The translations under genes and the position numbers were made by a program. The notes under the pieces were generated by a model, which saw only the letters and a list, made by a program, of their open reading frames with translations, did not search any database and was not told where the DNA came from. From assembly GCA_965212195.1 (NCBI GenBank), contig CBDBUW010000011.1, forward strand, positions 124,001 through 188,000: a DNA stretch of 64,000 nt, given 5' to 3'. This DNA comes from JAJCYK01 sp965212195 (lineage in GTDB: Bacteria > Bacteroidota > Bacteroidia > Cytophagales > Cyclobacteriaceae). Of the stretch, positions 26,549-35,382 are shown piece by piece; the stretch's first letter is position 1, and the number at the start of each line of letters is the position of its first letter.

Positions 26549-26977
26549 ATTCGTTTTTTCGATTGGGTTATATATTTACTTTAAGTCTTGCTCTAAAAAT
26601 ACCAAAGTCAAACAATGAATAACCTGTTGGGCCCGATAAATTAGCAACCCGATAAGTTTCGTTGTCGGTAATTTACTTTTAGTAGGGAGAATGATCACTG
26701 GTTTTGATACCATCATTGGCCTGACCATGAGGGTTACTTATATAAGTATTGAATAGAATAAGCATGGGGACCCCCCCCGCCCCTCCCTCCTCCGCCGCCT
26801 CTCTGATGATAACCCTGGCAATATGAGTCTCGAGCTTTATTTTACCCGCGGATTCAGATCTAATTTTGTTTTTTACCTCAAGTTAATTGCTCAGGGTATC
26901 AGGAATTGGGATTGGGAAAGAATCTTCTACATGAACTAAAATAAACAAGTTATGTACCGCATTTGAGCTGAGACCAA
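26549..26977. other. Gene-free stretch containing a C-rich tract
   Basis: No convincing gene, tRNA or terminator is visible. It contains a repeated CCCGATAA near 26630-26655 and a striking pyrimidine run at 26771-26804 (8 C, then CCCC, CCC and CC groups). Read on the minus strand this is G-rich and lies about 220 bases upstream of the cupin start. The rest is AT-rich and unremarkable. Confidence 0.5.
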
Positions 26978-27574
26978 TCACACCGTGCCAGGCACTCTGA
27001 TTTTGATAGGCACTATATTCTCATAAGGCTCTTGGTGGACGACATATTCAAGTCTATCAAACGCAATAGCGGATTTTCCTTTTTCAATTTCAGTATTTAC
27101 TAATTTTTCGAAAAATCTAATTCCAGAAGCGTCAATACCGTAGTAGTCGAAAAGTACAAGGGCACTCTTCTGAAAGGCCGCTTTAACCATTAAAGCTTTT
27201 TTACTGGTAATGTTAATACGTTCAAGTTTGTCATTAAGACTAATTCCAATATCATCTGCGATACACGTTGCTGTTTGCAAATCAATAGACTTCTCATTTA
27301 TCAGAAATTTCTTCACAGTTAATGGTCTAAGTAACCTATGGAGGCTAATCTGCCTGAAATCCTTAGCCCATATGAACTGTTTGTTTATGGTTTGAAAGCG
27401 TTTTATTAACTCAATAGCGAGACCATGACCTAATGGAATATTCCCAGGGCTGAAATTCGGAATATAGAACCGTATCAGATCCCCATTTTTTAACTCAAAC
27501 TCAGGTATTAAAATACCTCCTATTTCAAATTTTTGGCTATGGAAAATAGTGGAAGACTGATTGTGACTCGTCAT
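26978..27574 (-). CDS. Degenerate ABC-ATPase-like protein
   Basis: I do not recognise a named family. The 198-residue layout tracks an ABC nucleotide-binding domain. FELKNGDLIRFYIPNFSPGN at 27-45 is where a Walker A P-loop would lie, but GxxGxGK is missing. ITSKKALMVKAAFQKSALVL at 122-141 corresponds to the LSGGQ-to-Walker-B segment, with the signature replaced. LFDYYGID at 141-148 keeps the Walker B aspartate but has Tyr for the catalytic Glu. It therefore probably does not hydrolyse ATP. I start it at the ATG ending at 27574. It follows the VOC lipoprotein by 10 bases, so the pair is likely an operon. Confidence 0.5.
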   Translation of the reverse strand: MTSHNQSSTIFHSQKFEIGGILIPEFELKNGDLIRFYIPNFSPGNIPLGHGLAIELIKRFQTINKQFIWAKDFRQISLHRLLRPLTVKKFLINEKSIDLQTATCIADDIGISLNDKLERINITSKKALMVKAAFQKSALVLFDYYGIDASGIRFFEKLVNTEIEKGKSAIAFDRLEYVVHQEPYENIVPIKIRVPGTV

Positions 27575-27584
27575 GAACAACTAT

Positions 27585-28076
27585 CTAAAATTCACCTGAA
27601 ACTATTTCCATTAATTCGATCATTTCTCCGTCAGGTCCTTTCAAAAAGGCCTGTTTGGCTTCAATTCCATTAGTTTGCACCAATCGAATGGGAACTACCA
27701 CTTCGGCCCCCGCATCGACCACACGCTGAAATGCCTGATCAATATCTTCAACGTCAACTCCTACATGATGGAAGAAACCGGAATTTTCAGGGGTATCTGC
27801 TGCCTCCGACATCTCAAATACGAAATCTTGTCCCGGGAATTTTAGTAGCACGATATGAATGTCCCGTTCTGCCTGAGATCCGTCTTCAAAGGTATAGACC
27901 ACATGTTTCAGACTGTCATTGGTGACTTGAAGATCAAAAGCTTTAGTATAGAACTCCACGGACTGCTCCATGTCAGAAACCTGGACCACCACATGGTTGA
28001 ATCTGGGTGAAAGCGTTTGGTTTGACTGGCATGAAATACAGAATATTACCAGCAGCAAAAGGAAAGTGTTTTTCAT
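27585..28076 (-). CDS. Exported VOC-family (glyoxalase-fold) lipoprotein
   Basis: The start at the ATG ending at 28076 gives the lipoprotein signal MKNTFLLLLVIFCISCQ; an upstream in-frame ATG would hide it. The mature 145 residues form one VOC module: FNHVVVQVSDMEQSVEFYTKAF, then FEMSEAADTPENSGFFHHVGVDVEDIDQA and GPDGEMIELMEI at the end. His and Glu at the usual metal positions appear present. VOC proteins are usually cytoplasmic, so a lipid-anchored one is mildly unusual. Substrate unknown. It lies between a methyltransferase gene (60-base gap) and the ABC-like gene. Confidence 0.82.
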   Translation of the reverse strand: MKNTFLLLLVIFCISCQSNQTLSPRFNHVVVQVSDMEQSVEFYTKAFDLQVTNDSLKHVVYTFEDGSQAERDIHIVLLKFPGQDFVFEMSEAADTPENSGFFHHVGVDVEDIDQAFQRVVDAGAEVVVPIRLVQTNGIEAKQAFLKGPDGEMIELMEIVSGEF

Positions 28077-28135
28077 AATGTGGTTATTCAGGTTGTAACT
28101 CACCAGGCATGATTTATCCACCAATAACAGGGAGG

Positions 28136-28762
28136 TTACGCCATGGGCAATTTTCTAAAACTACAAAAAAGAAAGTTCTGTGATACTCCTGACGGTGTGA
28201 AGTGGTCCACAGTCAGGCACTTTATTTTTCTAAATAATTTTCTCAATCGTTCGGTCATGCTGGCTTCAGAATATTGTTTGATTTCGAAACCGCTGCAAAT
28301 AGTGGGCCCTTTATCGGAAAATGTACCGATCACTAATATGCCGCCCTCATTAATATGTTGATGAGCTATGTGCAAATAATGGGAAATTTCAACTTCCTCA
28401 GTTAAAAAGTGAAAAGTAGCCCGGTCATGCCAAAAATCATAAATTTCAGCGGGTTTGAATGTTGCGGCATCTGCCACCACCCATTTCACCATGGCGGCAT
28501 TCGCACCGAGCCGCTGCTGGGCTTTGGCAATAGCGGTTTCTGAAATGTCCAGGATTGTAAGATCTTGATAACCTAACGCCAGCAAGTGGTCGACCAGCAA
28601 ACTGTCACCGCCGCCAACGTCAATGATCTTAGCAGTTAAGGGGACTTTAAAATGCTTAAAGAAATTCAGTGAAGTCGCCGGTGTCGCCTGGTACCAGCTT
28701 GCCTCCCGGAGATCCTTTTTCTTATAGATGTTTTCCCAATGTTCTTTGCGATCGATCTTCAC
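28136..28762 (-). CDS. Class I SAM-dependent methyltransferase
   Basis: The N-terminal HWENIYKKKDLREASWYQ is typical of a small Rossmann methyltransferase family. The SAM motif I is IIDVGGGDSLLVDHLLALG near residues 46-64, followed by LTILDISETAIAKAQQRLG and VVADAATFKPAEIYDFWHDRATFHF. The length of 208 residues fits TPMT/tellurite-resistance-like relatives acting on small molecules. The first codon appears to be GTG at 28760-28762; no better ATG lies nearby. Substrate not inferable. Confidence 0.85.
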   Translation of the reverse strand: MKIDRKEHWENIYKKKDLREASWYQATPATSLNFFKHFKVPLTAKIIDVGGGDSLLVDHLLALGYQDLTILDISETAIAKAQQRLGANAAMVKWVVADAATFKPAEIYDFWHDRATFHFLTEEVEISHYLHIAHQHINEGGILVIGTFSDKGPTICSGFEIKQYSEASMTERLRKLFRKIKCLTVDHFTPSGVSQNFLFCSFRKLPMA

Positions 28763-28902
28763 TATCTATTAGCCTTCCGAGCTTTAGGTAATTACCTGTA
28801 AATTAAGGAATTTCTACTTTTATTAAGGTATAGCGGCCCTGTCCCATTTAAATCAAATACAGATTCAATAGACAATTGGATTTTCAGACTGGCCGGACCG
28901 AT

Positions 28903-29832
28903 TCAATTCAGGTCAAATCCCACTACGGACTGCTTTTCCAACAACCTCTTGGGAATAACGTTTTGAATGGTATCCTTTAAACGGCTTATAATAGATTCTT
29001 TGATATAACCGCTGTGCACTACTATACTCACTTCCCTCACCGGTTCCGGATGGGTAAACCTCCTTATGTGAACGGAGTTCAATTCATTGATCACAGATAG
29101 TTCTGGTACCAGCGTATAGCCCACTCCGTTTTGCACCAGATTTTTTAAGGCTTCGATGGAGCCGCTTTGGTAATCAAAACCTATGGATGAACCATGTTTG
29201 GCACGCTTGCAGATAGCCAGTGCTTGTTCCCGGAAACAATGACCTTCATCTAAAACCAGTACTTCAGTGGGGTCGAGATCTTCCGCTAACATAAGTTTTT
29301 CACTAAGAAACCGATGGTTTTCAGGCAGATAAAGCAGGAAAGGTTCGTAAAAAACCGGTATTTCTCTGATAAATGCCTCATTAATTGGCGTGACCAGCAA
29401 ACCAATATCAATAATTCCATTTTGCAGCTGAGAAATGATCTGGCCGGTTTGAAGTTCCTGTATGTTCAAATGAACTTTGGGATTTTCTTTAATGAATATT
29501 GGCAGGAAGTTAGGCAACAGATAAGGCGCCAGGGTTGGGATAATTCCAATGGTGAATTCTCCTTCCATGGATTCTTTTTCGTGATTAACAAACTCCTTAA
29601 GCTGTCTGGATTCCCGTAGTATTTGCCGGGCACGTGTAATAATTTCTTTGCCAATTTCAGTAGGTTGCAAGGGCTTTTTATCGCGATCAAAAATTCTGAC
29701 CCCAATCTCTTCCTCCAGTTTTTTTACCTGCATGGTAAGGTTGGGTTGGGATACAAAACAATGCTCTGCTGCCGTCACATAATGCCGGTATTCGTCCAAC
29801 GCTACGATGTATTCAAACTGTTGTAAAGTCAT
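28903..29832 (-). CDS. oxyR: OxyR-type LysR-family regulator
   Basis: Peroxide-sensing transcription regulator. The N-terminal winged helix-turn-helix is TAAEHCFVSQPNLTMQVKKLEEEIG. Using the ATG ending at 29832 (309 residues), the two redox cysteines fall at Cys199 and Cys208 in GHCFREQALAICK, the same spacing and numbering as the Escherichia coli protein. The effector domain is complete. It is divergent from katG across 110 bases, the classical arrangement for an activator and its target, and a palindrome at its start suggests self-control. Confidence 0.94.
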   Translation of the reverse strand: MTLQQFEYIVALDEYRHYVTAAEHCFVSQPNLTMQVKKLEEEIGVRIFDRDKKPLQPTEIGKEIITRARQILRESRQLKEFVNHEKESMEGEFTIGIIPTLAPYLLPNFLPIFIKENPKVHLNIQELQTGQIISQLQNGIIDIGLLVTPINEAFIREIPVFYEPFLLYLPENHRFLSEKLMLAEDLDPTEVLVLDEGHCFREQALAICKRAKHGSSIGFDYQSGSIEALKNLVQNGVGYTLVPELSVINELNSVHIRRFTHPEPVREVSIVVHSGYIKESIISRLKDTIQNVIPKRLLEKQSVVGFDLN

Positions 29833-29847
29833 ATAACTAATAGTTAT
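29833..29847. promoter_or_regulatory. Candidate OxyR operator
   Basis: ATAACTAATAGTTAT is a near-perfect palindrome with arms TAACTA/TAGTTA, abutting the oxyR start codon in the oxyR-katG gap. Its size and ATA...TAT ends suit a LysR-family half-operator. A second weaker AT-rich candidate follows around 29855-29870. Site identity is inferred. Confidence 0.4.
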
Positions 29848-29942
29848 GCAAGTATAATAATTATTGATTTGAACAATAAGAAATATTTCATCAGCTTTAT
29901 CCAATAATTATAAATCAACCATTTTAAAACGCTTAAAAAAAT

Positions 29943-32144
29943 ATGGCAAATATCAATAGCAACGGTGCCGGTAAGTGCCCGTTTTCCAGTGGAATTCTAA
30001 ACCATGGTGCCGGTGGTGGCACCTCTAACCGCGACTGGTGGCCCAACCAGTTGAACTTGAACATTCTCCGCCAACATTCTTCTCTGTCTAATCCTATGAG
30101 TGAGGACTTCAATTATGCGGAAGAGTTTAAAAGCCTCGATCTGGAGGCAGTAAAGAACGACATCTATGATTTAATGACCACTTCCCAGGATTGGTGGCCT
30201 GCTGACTATGGTCACTATGGACCCTTATTCATTCGCATGGCCTGGCACAGTGCCGGTACTTATCGCATTGCCGACGGCCGTGGGGGAGGTGGATCTGGTT
30301 CCCAAAGGTTTGCGCCGCTCAACAGCTGGCCGGACAATGCTAATCTTGACAAAGCTCGTTTACTGCTGTGGCCGGTCAAACAGAAATACGGGAATAAGAT
30401 CTCCTGGGCCGACTTGCTGATCCTAGCTGGCAATTGCGCCCTGGAGTCCATGGGTTTCAAAACCTTCGGCTTTGCCGGTGGACGTGAAGACGTTTGGGAG
30501 CCGGAGCAAGATATTTACTGGGGTGCCGAAGGAGAGTGGCTGGGGGACAAGCGTTACACTGGTGACAGGGAGTTGGAAAACCCTCTGGGAGCGGTGCAGA
30601 TGGGTCTGATCTATGTAAACCCGCAAGGCCCCAACGGCAATCCTGATCCCCTGGCGGCAGCGAAAGATATTCGTGAGACATTCGGACGTATGGCTATGAA
30701 TGACGAAGAGACGGTGGCGCTGATCGCCGGTGGTCATTCCTTTGGAAAAACCCATGGTGCTGCGCTTGAAAGCCACGTAGGTGCAGAACCTGCAGCGGCC
30801 AGCATTGAAGAACAAAGCCTGGGCTGGAAAAACAGCTTTGGCTCTGGTATGGGCGCTGATACTATCACCAGTGGTTTAGAAGGAGCCTGGACTACCACTC
30901 CTACCCAATGGAGCAATAATTTCTTCGAAAATTTATTTGGCTATGAGTGGGAGCTTACCAAGAGCCCGGCTGGGGCACATCAGTGGCAACCCAAAGATGG
31001 TGCCGGTACCGGTTTAGTGCCGGATGCACACGACCCTTCGAAGAATCATGCGCCCTTCATGCTTACTACCGACTTGTCCCTGAGGGAAGATCCTATCTAT
31101 GAAAAGATCTCCCGTCGATTCTATGAGAATCCGGACGAATTTGCGGATGCATTTGCCCGTGCCTGGTACAAACTTACTCATCGCGATATGGGGCCACGCG
31201 CGCTCTATCTGGGTCCCGAAGTGCCTGAGGAAGAAATGATCTGGCAAGATCCTATTCCAGCGGTTACCCATCAATTGATTGATCAACAGGACATAGCTGG
31301 GCTGAAAGATAAGGTCTTGGCTTCAGGTTTAACGGTGTCTCAATTGGTATCGGCGGCCTGGGCCTCAGCTTCTACATTCCGGGGCTCTGACAAACGTGGG
31401 GGTGCCAATGGTGCCCGCATACGTCTTGCGCCTCAGAACGACTGGGAAGTAAACAATCCCCCTCAACTAGCCAAAGTGTTGGAAACTCTGGAGGGTATCC
31501 AAAAGGAGTTTCAGTCAGACGGTAAGAATGTTTCTCTGGCCGATTTAATCGTGCTGGCAGGATGTGCCGGTGTCGAACGGGCAGCAAAAAATGCCGGTCA
31601 TGATGTGACCGTACCATTTACACCGGGACGCGCTGATGCTTCGCAGGAACTGACCGATGTGGAATCTTTTGCGGTGTTAGAACCAGCAGCAGACGGTTTC
31701 CGCAACTATGTGAGGACTAAGTATTCCGCTTCCACAGAAGAGATGCTGGTGGATCGTGCACAATTGTTGACCTTGACAGCTCCCGAGATGACTGTTTTAC
31801 TGGGTGGTTTGCGGGTACTGAACATCAACTTCGACCAGGCTCCACACGGCGTTTTCACAGATCGTCCGGAGGTCCTTAGCAATGACTTCTTTGTAAATCT
31901 GCTGGACCTGGGGACTACCTGGAAGGCCACTTCCGACGATCAGGAGATGTTTGAAGGTCGTGACCGTGCTACCGGCGACCTCAAGTGGACCGGTACCCGG
32001 GTTGATCTCATCTTTGGATCCAACTCCGAATTGCGGGCATTGGCTGAAGTTTATGGGTGTACCGACTCCCAAGAACGTTTTGTGCAGGATTTTGTAGCAA
32101 CCTGGGCCAAGGTAATGGAACTTGATCGTTTCGACTTGAAATGA
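29943..32144 (+). CDS. katG: Catalase-peroxidase
   Basis: Bifunctional heme enzyme removing hydrogen peroxide. The distal residues are Arg98, Trp101 and His102 in IRMAWHSAGTYR. The Trp-Tyr-Met adduct is completed by Tyr224 (GLIYVNPQGP) and Met250 (GRMAMND). The proximal heme ligand is His265 in GGHSFGKTHG. Both homologous halves are present in 733 residues, and there is no signal peptide, so it is cytoplasmic. Transcribed divergently from oxyR and closed by a strong terminator. hemN follows in convergent orientation. Confidence 0.97.
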   Translation: MANINSNGAGKCPFSSGILNHGAGGGTSNRDWWPNQLNLNILRQHSSLSNPMSEDFNYAEEFKSLDLEAVKNDIYDLMTTSQDWWPADYGHYGPLFIRMAWHSAGTYRIADGRGGGGSGSQRFAPLNSWPDNANLDKARLLLWPVKQKYGNKISWADLLILAGNCALESMGFKTFGFAGGREDVWEPEQDIYWGAEGEWLGDKRYTGDRELENPLGAVQMGLIYVNPQGPNGNPDPLAAAKDIRETFGRMAMNDEETVALIAGGHSFGKTHGAALESHVGAEPAAASIEEQSLGWKNSFGSGMGADTITSGLEGAWTTTPTQWSNNFFENLFGYEWELTKSPAGAHQWQPKDGAGTGLVPDAHDPSKNHAPFMLTTDLSLREDPIYEKISRRFYENPDEFADAFARAWYKLTHRDMGPRALYLGPEVPEEEMIWQDPIPAVTHQLIDQQDIAGLKDKVLASGLTVSQLVSAAWASASTFRGSDKRGGANGARIRLAPQNDWEVNNPPQLAKVLETLEGIQKEFQSDGKNVSLADLIVLAGCAGVERAAKNAGHDVTVPFTPGRADASQELTDVESFAVLEPAADGFRNYVRTKYSASTEEMLVDRAQLLTLTAPEMTVLLGGLRVLNINFDQAPHGVFTDRPEVLSNDFFVNLLDLGTTWKATSDDQEMFEGRDRATGDLKWTGTRVDLIFGSNSELRALAEVYGCTDSQERFVQDFVATWAKVMELDRFDLK

Positions 32145-32177
32145 TTTAAGAGCTCCCAATACCCGGGCATACAATCT

Positions 32178-32216
32178 AAAACTGGCTTAAGTTTCAAACT
32201 TAAGCCAGTTTTTTTT
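32178..32216 (+). terminator. Terminator after katG built on a CTTAAG palindrome
   Basis: AAAACTGGCTTAAGTTT at 32178-32194 and its exact reverse complement at 32196-32212 flank a single central base, followed by a T-run. The core GGCTTAAGTTT recurs in other gaps of the window (38.15, 42.81 and 43.87 kb), so it may be a captured dispersed repeat. Confidence 0.8.
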
Positions 32217-32271
32217 GGCCCGATCAAACAAGTTGAAGTTTTACTATTTAAAGGCTAGTCTGAACATTCAT

Positions 32272-33636
32272 CTAAATAGTCATGGAAAATATCCTGGTTT
32301 GAGGCTTATTCTTTATTAAAAGCAGGTCAAAGGCCATGCATACATTTCGGACAAAAGGCCTGGCATGCTGCGGGACAGTCAGTGTTTCATCTTTGATATT
32401 CACCAGCCCATCTTGTTCCATTTCTGCTAATCGCTGCAAACATTTTTCCAAATCGGGGAATTTCATTTTGTCCTCTTTCCAGGAGGTCTCGAAATGACAC
32501 ATGACATTCAATATGTGCTGGCGAACGATGAGATCCTCTTCACTCAGTTCATGACCTCTGAAGATGGGTAGTATTCCTTGATCTACGGATTCGGTATATG
32601 CTTCCACAGTTTTTAAGTTTTGGGCAAAAGCATACCAGGAATCACTTATGGCGCTCATGCCAAGTCCCACCATAAGCTGTGTCTTACTGGCGGTATATCC
32701 CATAAAATTCCGATGAAGGGTTTTATTGTGGGCCGATATGAATAGAGAATCGGTTTTAAGGGCGAAGTGATCCATACCGATCTCTTCATAGCCTAATTCA
32801 TACAATAGCTGTTTTCCCGTTTCATACAAAACGCGCTTTTCTTCGGCGCTGGGTAGGTCCTCTTCACTATAGCCTCTTTGGCCTACATTTTTTATCCAGG
32901 GTACATGGGCATAACTATAGAAAGCTATGCGGTCCGGCATCAGTTTCTTGGTCATATTGATAGTGTTTCTGATGCTTTCAGCAGTCTGATGTGGCAAGCC
33001 AAATACCAGATCCTGACCTACAGAATAGTAACCTATTTCCCGGGCCCAGGTGGTTACCTGTTCAACCTGCTCAAAAGGTTGAATCCGGTTGATAGTCCTT
33101 TGCACTTTATCATCATAATCTTGAACCCCAAAGCTGATCCTTTTGAATCCCAGATCGTAAAGAACTTTCAAGTGTTCCTTGGTGGTGTTATTAGGGTGGG
33201 CCTCAAAGCTGAATTCGTGATTTTCGTCCCTCACTGCCTTAGAGAGTATTCCTTCTATTAGGGCGGTAAGGTTAGAGGGATGAAAAAAAGTAGGAGTGCC
33301 ACCACCCAGGTGCAATTCTTTAATGCGGGGCTTTTTAGAAAAAAGCGCGCAATATAATTCCCACTCTTTTAGTAAGGACTTGATATAAGGCTCCTCTACG
33401 CTGTGCTGTTTGGTAATCCTTTTGTGGCAGGCACAAAAAGTGCACAATGATTCGCAGAAAGGCAGATGGATATAAATGCTAATCCCTTCTTTTTGATTGC
33501 TTTCAAGAAAAGATCTTCTCACAGATTCCATCCAATTTTCATACGGAATTCCTTCTTTTTTCCAATAAGGAACCGTAGGATAGCTAGTATAGCGGGGACC
33601 GGGTATATTGTACTTTTGGATTATAGAGGTATTCAT
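32272..33636 (-). CDS. hemN: Oxygen-independent coproporphyrinogen III dehydrogenase
   Basis: Radical-SAM enzyme that decarboxylates coproporphyrinogen III in heme synthesis without oxygen. The cluster cysteines are Cys61, Cys65 and Cys68 (with a fourth nearby) in HLPFCESLCTFCACHKR. ELHLGGGTPTF, the ISFGVQDYDDKVQRTINRIQP segment and GMDHFALKTDSL match HemN rather than the HemW homologue. At 454 residues it is full length. With katG and oxyR next door, a shared oxidative and heme theme is plausible. Confidence 0.93.
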   Translation of the reverse strand: MNTSIIQKYNIPGPRYTSYPTVPYWKKEGIPYENWMESVRRSFLESNQKEGISIYIHLPFCESLCTFCACHKRITKQHSVEEPYIKSLLKEWELYCALFSKKPRIKELHLGGGTPTFFHPSNLTALIEGILSKAVRDENHEFSFEAHPNNTTKEHLKVLYDLGFKRISFGVQDYDDKVQRTINRIQPFEQVEQVTTWAREIGYYSVGQDLVFGLPHQTAESIRNTINMTKKLMPDRIAFYSYAHVPWIKNVGQRGYSEEDLPSAEEKRVLYETGKQLLYELGYEEIGMDHFALKTDSLFISAHNKTLHRNFMGYTASKTQLMVGLGMSAISDSWYAFAQNLKTVEAYTESVDQGILPIFRGHELSEEDLIVRQHILNVMCHFETSWKEDKMKFPDLEKCLQRLAEMEQDGLVNIKDETLTVPQHARPFVRNVCMAFDLLLIKNKPQTRIFSMTI

Positions 33637-33708
33637 CTAGCTTTCTAACTTTGTGTTTCTCACACTTCTCAGTGAAAGTTCTGTGATACAACTTTACTAC
33701 TAAATTAA

Positions 33709-34527
33709 TCAATTTTCAGGCAGCAATTCCAGCACGCTGAGCACCGGCAGGTGATCAGAAGCTATGCGTTCATCGATTACCCGGGTATCCAGTACTCTCC
33801 ATCGTGTGGCGGGTCGGAACAGTATATAATCAATTTTAACCTTGGGGTTGGTGGAGGGGATAGTGGGAATATTTTCAGAAAAGGATTTGGTCCATTCTGT
33901 AAAGAGAATGGCCATGGTTTCGCTTTCGGGCCGGGCATTTAAATCTCCCGCCAGAATGGTCGGTCTGCTGTCCTTTGTGAAATACTGATTGAGCTGCTTT
34001 ACCTGAGTTATCCTATCGGTTTCACCGGTATGGTCCAAATGGGTGCCTACAAACCGAATGGTATCACCGCTCTTTAGTACTACATTAACCTCCAGAGCAG
34101 CTCTTGGCTCTTTTCCCTGTTGTGCGCTTAGGGCGTGATTTTGCGTGCTCAGAAAGGTAAATCTAGATAATATTCCTTCGCCGTATTCACCACCATCGTA
34201 AGGCATTGCCTGTCCGAAAAGAGGAGCCAGGCCTGTTCGTAAGCCTAACTCAGTAGCCAGGTCAATGTTTCCCACCCGCTCGGTAAAGAAATCAACTTCC
34301 TGCAGGGCCACCAGGTCCGGTCTGACTGATTTGATCACCTGGGCAATTCTGTCCAGGTCAAAATCTCCTTTTAAGGTTTCACCATGAAGAATATTGTAGG
34401 TAAGTACCCGGATCACCCGCGAGGAATCTACGGGCGATTGGGCCTGAATATTGATACTGAGCAGCAAAGCCGCTGAAAATCTTAATAAGTTTCCCATAAA
34501 ATTTCCCGACTTCTTGGAGTAATCCAT
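33709..34527 (-). CDS. Exported endonuclease/exonuclease/phosphatase-family protein
   Basis: A hydrolase of the EEP fold: YNILHGETLKGDFDLDRI, DLVALQEVDFF with the metal-binding Glu, GTHLDHTGETDRI, LAGDLNARPESE, and IASDHLPV at the end. These are the standard metal and catalytic motifs, so phosphodiesterase activity on sugars, lipids or nucleic acid is likely; the substrate is open. A signal peptide (MGNLLRFSAALLLSINIQAQ) argues for export. The frame extends into the neighbour, so the start is uncertain; the ATGs ending at 34527 or 34497 both leave the signal intact and I use the former. Confidence 0.8.
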   Translation of the reverse strand: MDYSKKSGNFMGNLLRFSAALLLSINIQAQSPVDSSRVIRVLTYNILHGETLKGDFDLDRIAQVIKSVRPDLVALQEVDFFTERVGNIDLATELGLRTGLAPLFGQAMPYDGGEYGEGILSRFTFLSTQNHALSAQQGKEPRAALEVNVVLKSGDTIRFVGTHLDHTGETDRITQVKQLNQYFTKDSRPTILAGDLNARPESETMAILFTEWTKSFSENIPTIPSTNPKVKIDYILFRPATRWRVLDTRVIDERIASDHLPVLSVLELLPEN

Positions 34528-34603
34528 CCTTAGATTGCAGTTAGTGGTTAAGTAAGCTATAAAATTAGCAGTCATTTCAATGCGGATTTTGCTGGTTATC
34601 CTC

Positions 34604-35290
34604 TTATTCCAACTGTTCAATTTCTGAGTCGAATGTTTTAGAAATAGCCTGTAGCAGAGGAATGATTTGGTTATAATACTCAATATAATGATCGGATTTA
34701 GCTTTGGAATAGTTAACTAAATGAATAAAACCCCTGTCTTGTTTTAGTTCTTCAAAATCCCAGGGGACGTAGCCTGATTCTCCGGTAAACCAAAGGGGTT
34801 TCATGGAATTGAATGAATTGATGAATTCGGATATTCGCTCTTGTTCCCTTATCCTACCGGGAAGGCGTTGGCCGAACTGCTGAGATATGAAGTTGCGCAA
34901 AGAATCATTGGATATTACCTTTAATCCAGCGGATTTTAATGATTCATAGGGTCCAAAATCTGCCCAGATCTCCGAAGTACTAAATAATGATCGGTTCATG
35001 GATAGCGCTACGATGTCCGAATAGGGTAAATTATTCTCAATATGACGGATGATATTAGACATATCGTTAGAGACTTCCTCTTCGCGAACCAAATTTCGCT
35101 GATAATTACTTTCCAGTCGTTGGAATCCTCCCTGTATGTCTTTAAGATATTCCAATTCGAGATTTACCGATTTGCGCTCCTCGTTCCAGCTATTAAGCGA
35201 AAAAGCCCCCAAAATGCCGATAATAATGACAATTATCTCCAGAAGATATTCTGCCCATTTTCTTTTTAGGGTTTCCAAAAGGGTTTTCAT
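34604..35290 (-). CDS. DUF6090 family membrane protein
   Basis: One transmembrane helix (residues about 15-34, EYLLEIIVIIIGILGAFSLN) is followed by NSWNEERK, the family hallmark, and a helical domain with LEYLKDIQGGFQRLESNY, SAGLKVISNDSLRNFISQQF and HLVNYSKAK. This pattern is DUF6090, common in Bacteroidota, orientation N-in with the bulk in the periplasm. Function unknown. I use the ATG ending at 35290; an adjacent GTG is also possible. It precedes the EEP gene closely and may be cotranscribed with it. Confidence 0.83.
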   Translation of the reverse strand: MKTLLETLKRKWAEYLLEIIVIIIGILGAFSLNSWNEERKSVNLELEYLKDIQGGFQRLESNYQRNLVREEEVSNDMSNIIRHIENNLPYSDIVALSMNRSLFSTSEIWADFGPYESLKSAGLKVISNDSLRNFISQQFGQRLPGRIREQERISEFINSFNSMKPLWFTGESGYVPWDFEELKQDRGFIHLVNYSKAKSDHYIEYYNQIIPLLQAISKTFDSEIEQLE

Positions 35291-35382
35291 AGGCACTAAA
35301 ATCCATACTGACTAAAACAAAAGTAATAGGATTGGAATTATTGTCAAATTACTTAAAGGGTGCAATAGCTGTAGCACCGCAG

